Assembly (NCBI GenBank): GCA_965219125.1
Contig: CBDCMO010000002.1
Location: 2,418,001 to 2,482,000, forward strand
Direction: 5' to 3'
DNA from: JBBSOK01 sp965219125
GTDB taxonomy: Bacteria > Bacteroidota > Bacteroidia > Flavobacteriales > Flavobacteriaceae
DNA: 64,000 nt
The position numbers and the translations under genes were made by a program. The notes below the pieces were generated by a model. That model was not told the DNA's origin. It searched no databases and saw nothing but the letters and a program-made list of their open reading frames with translations. Shown piece by piece: positions 43,877 to 50,967 of the stretch (within the stretch, counting starts at the first letter, position 1; each line of letters starts with the position of its first letter).

Positions 43877-45396
43877 TTTATTTTCAATTTTGATAACCAA
43901 ATCAAGCCAAGAACATCTTTTGAATTTGCAATTCTTCTTTTATAAAAATCGTTTGGCAAATATCCTTTATAATACTTCATCAAATCAATCTCTCCCTCTT
44001 TGGGATATGAGTTTTCATTAGTTATATTTTGTAAAATATCAGAAGTGCCCTCGTGTTGTTTTGAATAGACTTGACCGCCATAAGCTAATAATATTTCGTG
44101 TCCAATTTCGTGAGCAGAAGTTTCAATAAAATCCTCGTCGGCATAATTTGATTTTTGAAAAGTCCAATCGTCATATTTTAAATAACCTATTTTGTAAAAT
44201 AATTTTCTTGATAATTCCCAATTATGAGAACGTGTGAAATTTGTTTCTTTTGAGTTGGTGAAATAGATTATTTTAGGCGCAACCATTCCTTTTTTATCGG
44301 ACTTTGCAATTACTGTTATTTCCCAATTTTCTCCATCTATAAGTGTTTCAACCTCGTCGCGTTTTCTGCTCCAGTATTTGTTTATACCGCTTAAAGCCAT
44401 ATTTTCAAGTTCTTTGAAGCTTTTTGTACGTTTGGAAATTGGCTCAAATCCTAAAACATCAATTACTTTTTTGGGAATGTTTTTGTTTTTGTCAATACCT
44501 TGTTCTCCTCCATCTCTCAAATTTACTTTCAAATAGATTATTATTTGTTTAATATTTCGCTGAATGTCAACATCTACCCAATCATATTTTTCTTCTTTAA
44601 TATTGTCAATGAAAAGTAAGGAAAATTCTTCCTTGTCCTCAAACCAAACAGTAACTTTTAAGCTTAAGGGTTCATTCTTTAGAGAATAGGTATTTAGGTT
44701 CTCAGTATCGTCAAAACCATCCCATTTCCATTGGTGTTTTCCTATAGAGAGTATATCTCCTTGATTTATTTCCTCACGGTAAACCGTACTTCCGCTTTTT
44801 CTTACTTCTATTAACATACGCTCGGCTGTATTTTCCTTGACCTCGATATTAAAAACTATATTTCCCTTTTCTAGTTCACCGTTAAAATCCTTTATGCTCA
44901 TTGGTACAAATGTTCCTTCCTGAAGACTAGCCTTTACTGAAATGTTATTTTCTCCTTCTTCGGTCTTTCTGATAGTTATCGGGATGTTTTCTGCGTTCAG
45001 GTCGGTTACCTTCCAATGTTTTTCGTGAATTAGCTTCCCGTCAAGTCTCAATATTGCTGGTGAAAGAGTGATATAGTTCTTCATCGGTTCTTTGTTTGAG
45101 CCATTGAAATGATTTTTGTCAAATATGCAATGGGTGTCTATAAGTTCAAACGTCTTACTCTTTCCGTCCATCGCTATTGGGGTTTGCACTATTTTGACGT
45201 GCTTCATCATCGTAGGGTGTGTTGCCCAAGCGGTAAAGAGGTCGTCCCTTGTGCTTTCTATAACTATGTTGAAAAGTCCGCCAAATACGTTTGGATGTGG
45301 CCTGCCGTTGCTATCGGTAGGTTGATTGTAACTCAATGTACTTTCCAACACTCCGTATACTTTGTCGTCAACGTAAAGTTTGGTTTGGATGCTCAT
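43873..45396 (-). CDS. T6SS TssD (Hcp)-fused zinc metallopeptidase effector 1
   Basis: 507 aa. Residues 1-135 are a Bacteroidota TssD/Hcp tube domain (KLYVDDKVYGVLESTLSYNQPTDSNGRP; NYITLSPAILRLDGKLI), nearly identical to the second effector at 59387. A middle Ig-like part (about 140-260) leads to a C-terminal peptidase with HEIGHEILLAYGG (HExxH) and a possible third ligand in KQHEGTSD. TssD fusions load a toxin domain into the T6SS tube. The toxic part is unlike that of the second effector, as in polymorphic toxins. Confidence 0.82.
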   Translation of the reverse strand: MSIQTKLYVDDKVYGVLESTLSYNQPTDSNGRPHPNVFGGLFNIVIESTRDDLFTAWATHPTMMKHVKIVQTPIAMDGKSKTFELIDTHCIFDKNHFNGSNKEPMKNYITLSPAILRLDGKLIHEKHWKVTDLNAENIPITIRKTEEGENNISVKASLQEGTFVPMSIKDFNGELEKGNIVFNIEVKENTAERMLIEVRKSGSTVYREEINQGDILSIGKHQWKWDGFDDTENLNTYSLKNEPLSLKVTVWFEDKEEFSLLFIDNIKEEKYDWVDVDIQRNIKQIIIYLKVNLRDGGEQGIDKNKNIPKKVIDVLGFEPISKRTKSFKELENMALSGINKYWSRKRDEVETLIDGENWEITVIAKSDKKGMVAPKIIYFTNSKETNFTRSHNWELSRKLFYKIGYLKYDDWTFQKSNYADEDFIETSAHEIGHEILLAYGGQVYSKQHEGTSDILQNITNENSYPKEGEIDLMKYYKGYLPNDFYKRRIANSKDVLGLIWLSKLKIK

Positions 45397-45437
45397 TCTT
45401 CAATTTTTATTATAAAGTTACGGTTTTTCTTCAAAAT

Positions 45438-45575
45438 GTTTTACAACGTTTATGTATATGAGCTGTGGCGTGTCTCGGCACAGACCTTTCCTGATAAAAA
45501 CTGACTTTGGAAAATCCGCAGGATTTTCCAAGTGTGGACTGACCAAGCCATAGCTTATATACTGTGTTGTAAGCT
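45438..45575. repeat. Cassette site S7 (attC-like palindrome)
   Basis: Left box GTTTTACAAC, spacer GTTTAT, stem GTATATGAGCTGTGGCGTG / CAAGCCATAGCTTATATAC, spacer TGT, right box GTTGTAAGC. Centre GGAAAATCCGCAGGATTTTCC shared with S9 and S10. Left box pairs with the S6 right box. Confidence 0.92.
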
Positions 45576-45586
45576 GGCTTTTTCCG

Positions 45587-46066
45587 TTACAATTCAGCCA
45601 TTTCTCGCTCAATTTTTTCTTTATACTTGATTAATTTTCTTTCGGAAATATTTCCACGATTCAATGCTGTATATTCATCAATCGTATCCACCACTTTTGG
45701 CATATAAATCAGTTTGTTGTCAATAATAAGTCCCAAATATGGATGTGAATTCAGCGCTTTTTTACTCGCAACATTTAATTTTTCCGCTCCATTTTCGTCA
45801 ATCAAAATATTTAATCCAAATTCTCCATCTTTGGTTTCGTAAATCGAAAGCTTTTTAAAGTTTTCCACCGTTACAATTGGAATCGGATTTACAATAATTT
45901 TTTTACTCGAATTGTCGAGTTTTTTCTGAATTCCATTTTCTCCGTCATTAACGAAATACCAACCAGTTTTTAAATATTCAGTAGTTTGGTCATTCGAGTT
46001 TTTAATAGTCGAGCAACTATTAAAAAATCCAATTAAAATTCCAAATACTATAATTTTACGTATCAT
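45587..46066 (-). CDS. Lipoprotein with SecD P1-head-like domain
   Basis: 159 aa. Lipoprotein signal (GFFNSC), then a domain with 'FGLNILIDENGAEKLNVASKKALNSHPYLGLIIDNKLIYMPKVVDTID...RGNISER', which follows the SecDF P1 head pattern (L.l..d..Ga.k....T......g...D......P.v...I.......I). Stand-alone lipoproteins of this kind are common in Bacteroidota; function unknown. Sole gene of the S7-S8 cassette. Confidence 0.65.
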   Translation of the reverse strand: MIRKIIVFGILIGFFNSCSTIKNSNDQTTEYLKTGWYFVNDGENGIQKKLDNSSKKIIVNPIPIVTVENFKKLSIYETKDGEFGLNILIDENGAEKLNVASKKALNSHPYLGLIIDNKLIYMPKVVDTIDEYTALNRGNISERKLIKYKEKIEREMAEL

Positions 46067-46072
46067 TTTTTA

Positions 46073-46209
46073 GCTTGCTTACGGTTAGTATATGAAAAGT
46101 TGCGTGCAAATATGTGCAAGTTTTTCGGCTTAACATTGACTTTAAAAATACAAAAAGACCTTTGAATTAAGAACTTAACAGCAATTTTTTATATACATTG
46201 TTAGCTGTA
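46073..46209. repeat. Cassette site S8, left AAC lost
   Basis: Left box should read GCTTACAACGG by comparison with S14 but is GCTTACGG: the AAC is deleted. Stem GTATATGAAAAGTTGC / GCAATTTTTTATATAC, spacer ATT, right box GTTAGCTGTA. The flank left of the deletion still pairs with the S7 right box. Confidence 0.85.
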
Positions 46210-46228
46210 GTGGTTTCCGCGGTTCCTG

Positions 46229-47140
46229 TCAATTAAACGAATTCCGATATTCCAAGGGCGAAAAATCAGTTTTGTTTTTAAATAGTCTATTGAATGATTG
46301 TGGATGTTCAAAACCAAGTTGATAAGCGATTTCCCCAATCGATTTGGAAGTTGTTGTTAAATATTCTTTTGCCTTTTCCACAAGTTTAGAATGTATATGT
46401 TGCTTTGTGTTCTGTCCTGTTACCGTTCTCAACATATCGCTCAAATAATTTGGCGACACGTTCAGTTCTTCCGCAAGTTTTTTTACTGTCGGTAAATTTG
46501 AGTTCGGATTATCTTCAAAATAGTTTGATAGCTTATTCTCAAAATTGACCAATAAATCGTTGCTCGCCATTTTTCGGGTAATAAACTGTCTATTATAAAA
46601 CCGATTACAATAGTTTAACAACAGTTCAAGGTTTGAAACTATGACATCTTGACTGAACAAATCTATTGCGGAACTATATTCTTGTTTTATGTTCTGAACC
46701 AAATTTTCAATGGTTGCCTCTTCTTTGTCGGAAAGATGCAATGCTTCGTTAACTCCATAGGAAAAGAACCCATATTTTTTAATGACAGTTGCTAAACTAT
46801 AGTTTGCAATGATGTCTGGATGAAACAACAATGACCAACCATCATTATTTCTCTCGCCTTTTTCGTCAACTGTCAACACTTGATTTGGCGAAAGAAAGGA
46901 CATTGTTCCTTCATCAAAATCATAATGGCTTTTACCATATTTAAGTTGACCTTGAAAACTTTTTTTGATGGTGATATTAAAGAAATTCAAAACAACCTGT
47001 TGATTTTCCAATTCCGATTGTTGCGTTTCTTCTGAATGGTCAATTAAAGTTATAAGTGGATGCGTTGGTTTTGGTAAACCCATAAGCCGATGAAGTTCGG
47101 TAACCGAATTTATGACTTTTGGGTTGTTTTTTATTTTCAT
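46229..47140 (-). CDS. AraC-family transcriptional regulator
   Basis: 303 aa. N-terminal sensor (SFQGQLKYGKSHYDFDEGTMSFLSPNQVL, cupin-like) and C-terminal double HTH (LPTVKKLAEELNVSPNYLSDMLRTVTG; SIGEIAYQLGFEHPQSFNRLFKNKTDFSPLEYR). 9 bp downstream of the aldo/keto reductase it probably controls. Confidence 0.92.
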   Translation of the reverse strand: MKIKNNPKVINSVTELHRLMGLPKPTHPLITLIDHSEETQQSELENQQVVLNFFNITIKKSFQGQLKYGKSHYDFDEGTMSFLSPNQVLTVDEKGERNNDGWSLLFHPDIIANYSLATVIKKYGFFSYGVNEALHLSDKEEATIENLVQNIKQEYSSAIDLFSQDVIVSNLELLLNYCNRFYNRQFITRKMASNDLLVNFENKLSNYFEDNPNSNLPTVKKLAEELNVSPNYLSDMLRTVTGQNTKQHIHSKLVEKAKEYLTTTSKSIGEIAYQLGFEHPQSFNRLFKNKTDFSPLEYRNSFN

Positions 47141-47149
47141 AGGATTTGT

Positions 47150-48184
47150 TTAGGATAAAAAATCTTGTCCGCTACTTCTATCGGCTGTCATAATTTCCAC
47201 GGCACTTTGAGGATATTCTGGGTTCAATTTACTGACATCATTCAACTTTTCAAGTTCTTTTTCGGTTAAAGTAACATCCACAGCTTTTAGATTGTCTTGA
47301 AGTTGGGACATTTTTGTGGCACCAATAAGCAAGCTCGTTACCGTAGGTTGGTGCAATAGCCAAGCTAAAGCCAATTGGGGGACGCTTACGTTTTTTTCTT
47401 CCGCCATTGGGAAAAGGACATCCAAAACGTCAAAAGCAAGTTCTTGGTTTGCGGGCGGAAAAGGAAAATCGTCATAGCGACCACCACCTTTTTCTTCATT
47501 TCTTTTATATTTTCCGGTCAAAAATCCACCGCTCAATGGACTATAAACCATAAGTCCAACTTTTTGGTCATTTAATAATGGTATAAACTCACGTTCCAAA
47601 GCGCGGTTGTCCAAAGAATAATTTGCTTGCAATGAAGCGAATTTCTCTACATTGTTATAAGTGGAATAGCCCAAGGCTTTCATAAAGTGCCAAGCCATAA
47701 AATTGCTCGCACCGATGTAACGGATTTTACCAGTACGTACCAAATCGTCCAAGGTCCTTAAAGTTTCCTCGATAGGTGTCAATGGGTCGGATGTATGAAG
47801 CTGATAAAGGTCGATGTAGTCCGTGTTCAGTCTTTTTAAACTTTCATCTACTTGCTGAATGATGTGCTTCTTTGATAGACCTCTGTCGTTTTCGCCCTTT
47901 CCCATACTTCCTCGCACTTTCGTGGCCAACACAAGGTCATCCCGTTTTAGGGAAAGGTTTTTAATCGCTTTTCCAATCATTGTTTCTGAAAGACCTGACG
48001 AGTATATGTTAGCGGTGTCGATAAAGTTTACGCCTGCTTCAACAACCGTTTTAATCTGTTCGTCTACTTCTTGTTGACCCAAGTCCCCCATATGACTGAA
48101 AAATCCTTTTCCGCCATAGTTCATTGTTCCCAAGCAAAGTGTTGAAACTTTCAATCCTGTGTTTCCTAAAGTTTTGTAGTTCAT
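47150..48184 (-). CDS. Aldo/keto reductase
   Basis: 344 aa TIM-barrel NADPH oxidoreductase: 'GVNFIDTANIYSSGLSETMIGKAI' (catalytic Asp/Tyr), 'LVLATKV', 'DYIDLYQLHTSDPLTPIEETL', 'IRYIGASNF', 'LLIGATKMSQLQDNLKA'. YajO/YghZ-like branch. With the AraC regulator it makes up the S8-S9 cassette. Confidence 0.93.
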   Translation of the reverse strand: MNYKTLGNTGLKVSTLCLGTMNYGGKGFFSHMGDLGQQEVDEQIKTVVEAGVNFIDTANIYSSGLSETMIGKAIKNLSLKRDDLVLATKVRGSMGKGENDRGLSKKHIIQQVDESLKRLNTDYIDLYQLHTSDPLTPIEETLRTLDDLVRTGKIRYIGASNFMAWHFMKALGYSTYNNVEKFASLQANYSLDNRALEREFIPLLNDQKVGLMVYSPLSGGFLTGKYKRNEEKGGGRYDDFPFPPANQELAFDVLDVLFPMAEEKNVSVPQLALAWLLHQPTVTSLLIGATKMSQLQDNLKAVDVTLTEKELEKLNDVSKLNPEYPQSAVEIMTADRSSGQDFLS

Positions 48185-48312
48185 ATTGTTTTATTTTGAT
48201 TCCGTACAAATTTCAGGGTTTAATTAAAGCGAAATGTATCTATATTCAGCCAAGTTGTAACCGAAATGAAGTTTTTGGCCTTTCGTTTATTGGTCTGCAA
48301 TTTTTTTTACCA

Positions 48313-48451
48313 TTACAGCTAACGTTTATGTATATGAGCTGTGGCGTGTTTCGGCACGGACCTCTCCAGATAAAAAATGGCTTTGGAAAATCCGCAGGAT
48401 TTTCCAAGTGAGGACAGACCAAGCCATAGCTTATATACGGTGTTGTAAAAC
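48313..48451. repeat. Cassette site S9 (attC-like palindrome)
   Basis: Left box TTACAGCTAAC, stem GTATATGAGCTGTGGCGTG / CAAGCCATAGCTTATATAC, spacer GGT, right box GTTGTAAAAC; centre as in S7 and S10. Left box pairs with the S8 right box. Confidence 0.92.
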
Positions 48452-48461
48452 GTACTTTATA

Positions 48462-48752
48462 TCAGATGTCTATTGATATATTTACTTTTCCGCCAAGTCC
48501 TTTTTCTACGATGTCAAATAATGTTTTCAAAGTCAGATTACTGCCATTATTTTCCACGCGCGAAATATAAGTCCGTTTTTTGTCAATCAGTTCGCCAAGT
48601 TGCTCTTGAGTCAGATTTTTTTCCTCACGTGCATTTCGCAAAAGCAAACCGATTTTAAACGACTCAAAATCTCTGTCGAGTTCGTCTCTGCGTTCCGTCC
48701 CTTTTTTTCCGTAGACGGTATCTTTAATGTCTTTCCAGCTTTTAGTTTCCAT
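48462..48752 (-). CDS. higA: HigA-type XRE antitoxin
   Basis: 96 aa; C-terminal HTH (LLLRNAREEKNLTQEQLGELIDKKRTYISRVENNGSNLTLKTLFDIVEKGLGG). Its start overlaps the toxin stop by 11 nt; toxin-first order is typical of higBA. Neutralises HigB and represses the operon. Confidence 0.9.
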   Translation of the reverse strand: METKSWKDIKDTVYGKKGTERRDELDRDFESFKIGLLLRNAREEKNLTQEQLGELIDKKRTYISRVENNGSNLTLKTLFDIVEKGLGGKVNISIDI

Positions 48753-49098
48753 TTTCTTTGTTTTTTTCTTCGTAATACTCTTTCATTAATCGGACTGCTT
48801 TGTCGATTTCTTTTTGCGGTGTTTTCTGCGTCTTTTTTGTAAATCCGTTTAAGAGTATAACTAACTTTCCTTTGTCGAAGAAGCAAAAAACCCGCCAAAT
48901 GTTCGAGCCTAATTTTATTCGGGCTTCAAATAGTCCTTTGTGGGTTTTCATTGGTGCCAGATATGTTTTCGGCACGTGCTGATAGGTTTCGATTATTTCG
49001 ATGACCTTAAATATTTTGTCCTGAACCTTTTTCGGTTGAGCAAGCAAAAACTCCTCGAAATAATGTTTGTACTGAATTACTTGCCTAACTTTTTCCAT
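48742..49098 (-). CDS. higB: HigB-type RelE-superfamily toxin
   Basis: 118 aa, 'phage-derived Gp49-like' family: KVIQYKHYFEEFLLAQPKKVQDKIFKV type N-terminus, 'KTHKGLFEARIKLGSNIWRVFCFFDKGKLVILLNGFTKKTQKTP'. Ribosome-dependent mRNA interferase. Toxin-antitoxin cassettes are known to stabilise long cassette arrays. Confidence 0.9.
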   Translation of the reverse strand: MEKVRQVIQYKHYFEEFLLAQPKKVQDKIFKVIEIIETYQHVPKTYLAPMKTHKGLFEARIKLGSNIWRVFCFFDKGKLVILLNGFTKKTQKTPQKEIDKAVRLMKEYYEEKNKENGN

Positions 49099-49176
49099 CT
49101 CGACAAATGTAACTTAAAAGTTACTATTTTCAAAATTTAGATGTGAATTTTTCGAAGACGGATTTTTCTTGGGTAT

Positions 49177-49313
49177 GTTTTACAACGTGTTTGTATATGA
49201 GCTGTGGCGTTTTTTAGCACGAACTTTTCGGATAAAAACCGGCTTTGGAAAATCCGCAGGATTTTCCAAGTGTGGACAGACCAAGCCATAGCTTATATAC
49301 TGTGTTGTGCAAC
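49177..49313. repeat. Cassette site S10 (attC-like palindrome)
   Basis: Left box GTTTTACAAC, stem GTATATGAGCTGTGGCGT / AAGCCATAGCTTATATAC, spacer TGT, right box GTTGTGCAAC. Same sub-family as S7 and S9. Left box pairs with the S9 right box. Confidence 0.92.
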
Positions 49314-49332
49314 GTATTTTTTATTCAGTCAA

Positions 49333-49683
49333 TTATTTTCCAAATTCTGATATCAGTTTAGTTTCTGTTTTGTAGACACTGAAAAAAGCCCACAAAAGAG
49401 CACTAATAACTACAATTCCAATACTCCATCCAATGTGTTTTATATCAATGATAAATCCGATAACTGTAGTCAGAAAAGGAATTGAAGAATATTTTATCAT
49501 ATTTTTTGCTCCTAATTTTTGCGCAAAATCCCATTGTTCCTGATTTTTCATAGACCGTTTAGTCCGATATCCATACCACCAATTTATTTCTTTCGGTGGG
49601 TTCTTTTTAAAGAGTAATCCTGCGATAAGTGCTAATAGCCCAGTTAATAAACTTGATATAACTATTAAAATATTGAAAGTCAT
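49333..49683 (-). CDS. SdpI-family membrane protein
   Basis: 116 aa, three to four membrane segments. The loop 'PPKEINWWYGYRTKRSMKNQEQWDFAQKLGAKNM' matches the SdpI/YhfL signature (N..yGYRT..s..n...W..A). B. subtilis SdpI gives immunity to the SdpC toxin, but most relatives have no proven role. Sole gene of the S10-S11 cassette. Confidence 0.85.
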   Translation of the reverse strand: MTFNILIVISSLLTGLLALIAGLLFKKNPPKEINWWYGYRTKRSMKNQEQWDFAQKLGAKNMIKYSSIPFLTTVIGFIIDIKHIGWSIGIVVISALLWAFFSVYKTETKLISEFGK

Positions 49684-49724
49684 TTATCAAATATGTTTTT
49701 ATATTGACCGTACTTTTTCGATAT

Positions 49725-49859
49725 GTTGCACAACGTCGCGTGTATGCGCAGTGAGCGAAAGATACGCCATAACTACGGATTTTACCAAATTGAGCAAATG
49801 CGCGTTGAATTCCGAAGGAATTCGACAGCGCTCATTGCGTATACACATTGTTGCCCGAC
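49725..49859. repeat. Cassette site S11 (attC-like palindrome)
   Basis: Left box GTTGCACAAC, spacer GTCGC, stem GTGTATGCGCAGTGAGCG / CGCTCATTGCGTATACAC, spacer ATT, right box GTTGCCCGAC. Left box pairs with the S10 right box. Centre includes GAATTCCGAAGGAATTC. Confidence 0.92.
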
Positions 49860-50207
49860 GTTTTTCTGAGTTCCTACTTCGTATCCGTTGCGTCCACCTT
49901 TTTTTATCTTTCACGGACTTTTGCAAAAGGGCAGTGGCTTTTGCTGGTTGACATTTCAGCTGTTTGGTCTGCCTAAAATCTTTTTTTTTGTGCGGTTCAA
50001 ATTGGGTTCGGCTGAAAACGCATCAGCCGTAACTTTCTGCTTGGTTTTTTCTTTTTTTTTCCGCCACGAGAAAACGTCCTGCTGAAAACGCGTCAACCGT
50101 TCGTTTCTGCTTGGGTTCTGTTTTATTTTTACCTAAAAGACCGTTTTTTCAAAAAAAAATTCGACGCTTTTCCGCCGATTTTTGTTGTAATTTATTTTAT
50201 CTTAAAT
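49860..50207. other. Gene-less cassette, copy 1
   Basis: About 350 bp without a supportable gene. Has GGCTGAAAACGCATCAGCC and GCTGAAAACGCGTCAACC short inverted/direct repeats and T-rich runs. Repeated nearly unchanged, with its site, at 50343-50690 except for the first 120 bp, which differ more. ORFs in it are shifted relative to each other between copies, against protein coding. Confidence 0.7.
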
Positions 50208-50342
50208 GTCGGGCAACGTCGCGTGTATGCGCAGTGAGCGAAAGATACGCCAAAACTACGGATTTTACCAAATTGAGCAAATGCGCGTTGAATTCCGAAG
50301 GAATTCGACAGCGCTCATTGCGTATACACATTGTTGCCCGAC
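50208..50342. repeat. Cassette site S12 (attC-like palindrome)
   Basis: Differs from S11 by only a couple of bases in the interior; left box GTCGGGCAAC pairs with the S11 right box, right box GTTGCCCGAC. Confidence 0.92.
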
Positions 50343-50690
50343 GTTTTTCCTGCTTTCTAATTGCGCATCAACCGCGTGCACCTTTTTTTTCTTTCACGGA
50401 CTTTTGCAAAAAGGGCAGAGGCTTTTGCGGCTTTTGCGCATCTGCCGTTTGGTCTGCGTAAAATCTATTTTTTTGCGGTTCAAATTGGGTTCGGCTGAAA
50501 ACGCATCAGCCGTAACTTTCTGCTTGGTTTTTTCTTTTTTTTTCCGCCACGAGAAAACGTCCTGCTGAAAACGCGTCAACCGTTCGTTTCTGCTTGGGTT
50601 CTGTTTTATTTTTACCTAAAAGACCGTTTTTTCAAAAAAAAATTCGACGCTTTTCCGCCGATTTTTGTTGTAATTTATTTTATCTTAAAT
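50343..50690. other. Gene-less cassette, copy 2
   Basis: Second copy of the gene-less unit; from the TTTCACGGACTTTTGCAAAA region onward it follows copy 1, and the last 200 bp appear identical by eye. Confidence 0.75.
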
Positions 50691-50827
50691 GTCGGGCAAC
50701 GGTCGAGTATAAGAATAGTAGCGGATTAAAATGCACTAATTTTCGGTTAAACACAGACCTTATTTATATTTACATACTTTCGTTTTAGCGATAAATCCGC
50801 TATTATTTTTATACATTGTTGTAAGCT
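50691..50827. repeat. Cassette site S13 (attC-like palindrome)
   Basis: Left box GTCGGGCAAC, spacer GGTCGA, stem GTATAAGAATAGTAGCGGAT / ATCCGCTATTATTTTTATAC, spacer ATT, right box GTTGTAAGC. Left box pairs with the S12 right box. Confidence 0.92.
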
Positions 50828-50967
50828 GGCTTTCCACGTTCTGCTTGGTCTTCCGAAGTTTTAATGTTTGTTCGGAAGTGTGCGTTGGCAAGACATACTC
50901 CTTTGCAATTTTTGGCGTAGCGTTGGCTGGTGCGAATTGCAAATGTGTATGGCTTTTTAGCGTTGGC
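50828..50967. repeat. H hairpin H3 (CATAC type), left end of helicase cassette
   Basis: CATACTCCTTTGCAATT (50894-50910) pairs with AATTGCAAATGTGTATG (50935-50951). GCGTTGGC appears three times, before, inside and after the hairpin. Same 130-bp unit as H1 and H5. Confidence 0.85.

Noticed and set aside
40230..49860. Cassette sites as protected or targeted AccI sites because S11 contains GTATAC
   Set aside because: The endonuclease specificity is unknown and most sites have TATAC without the full motif; coincidence is likelier.
49673..50579. Several ORFs in the gene-less cassettes
   Set aside because: They span the palindromes on both strands, differ in frame between the two copies and resemble nothing.
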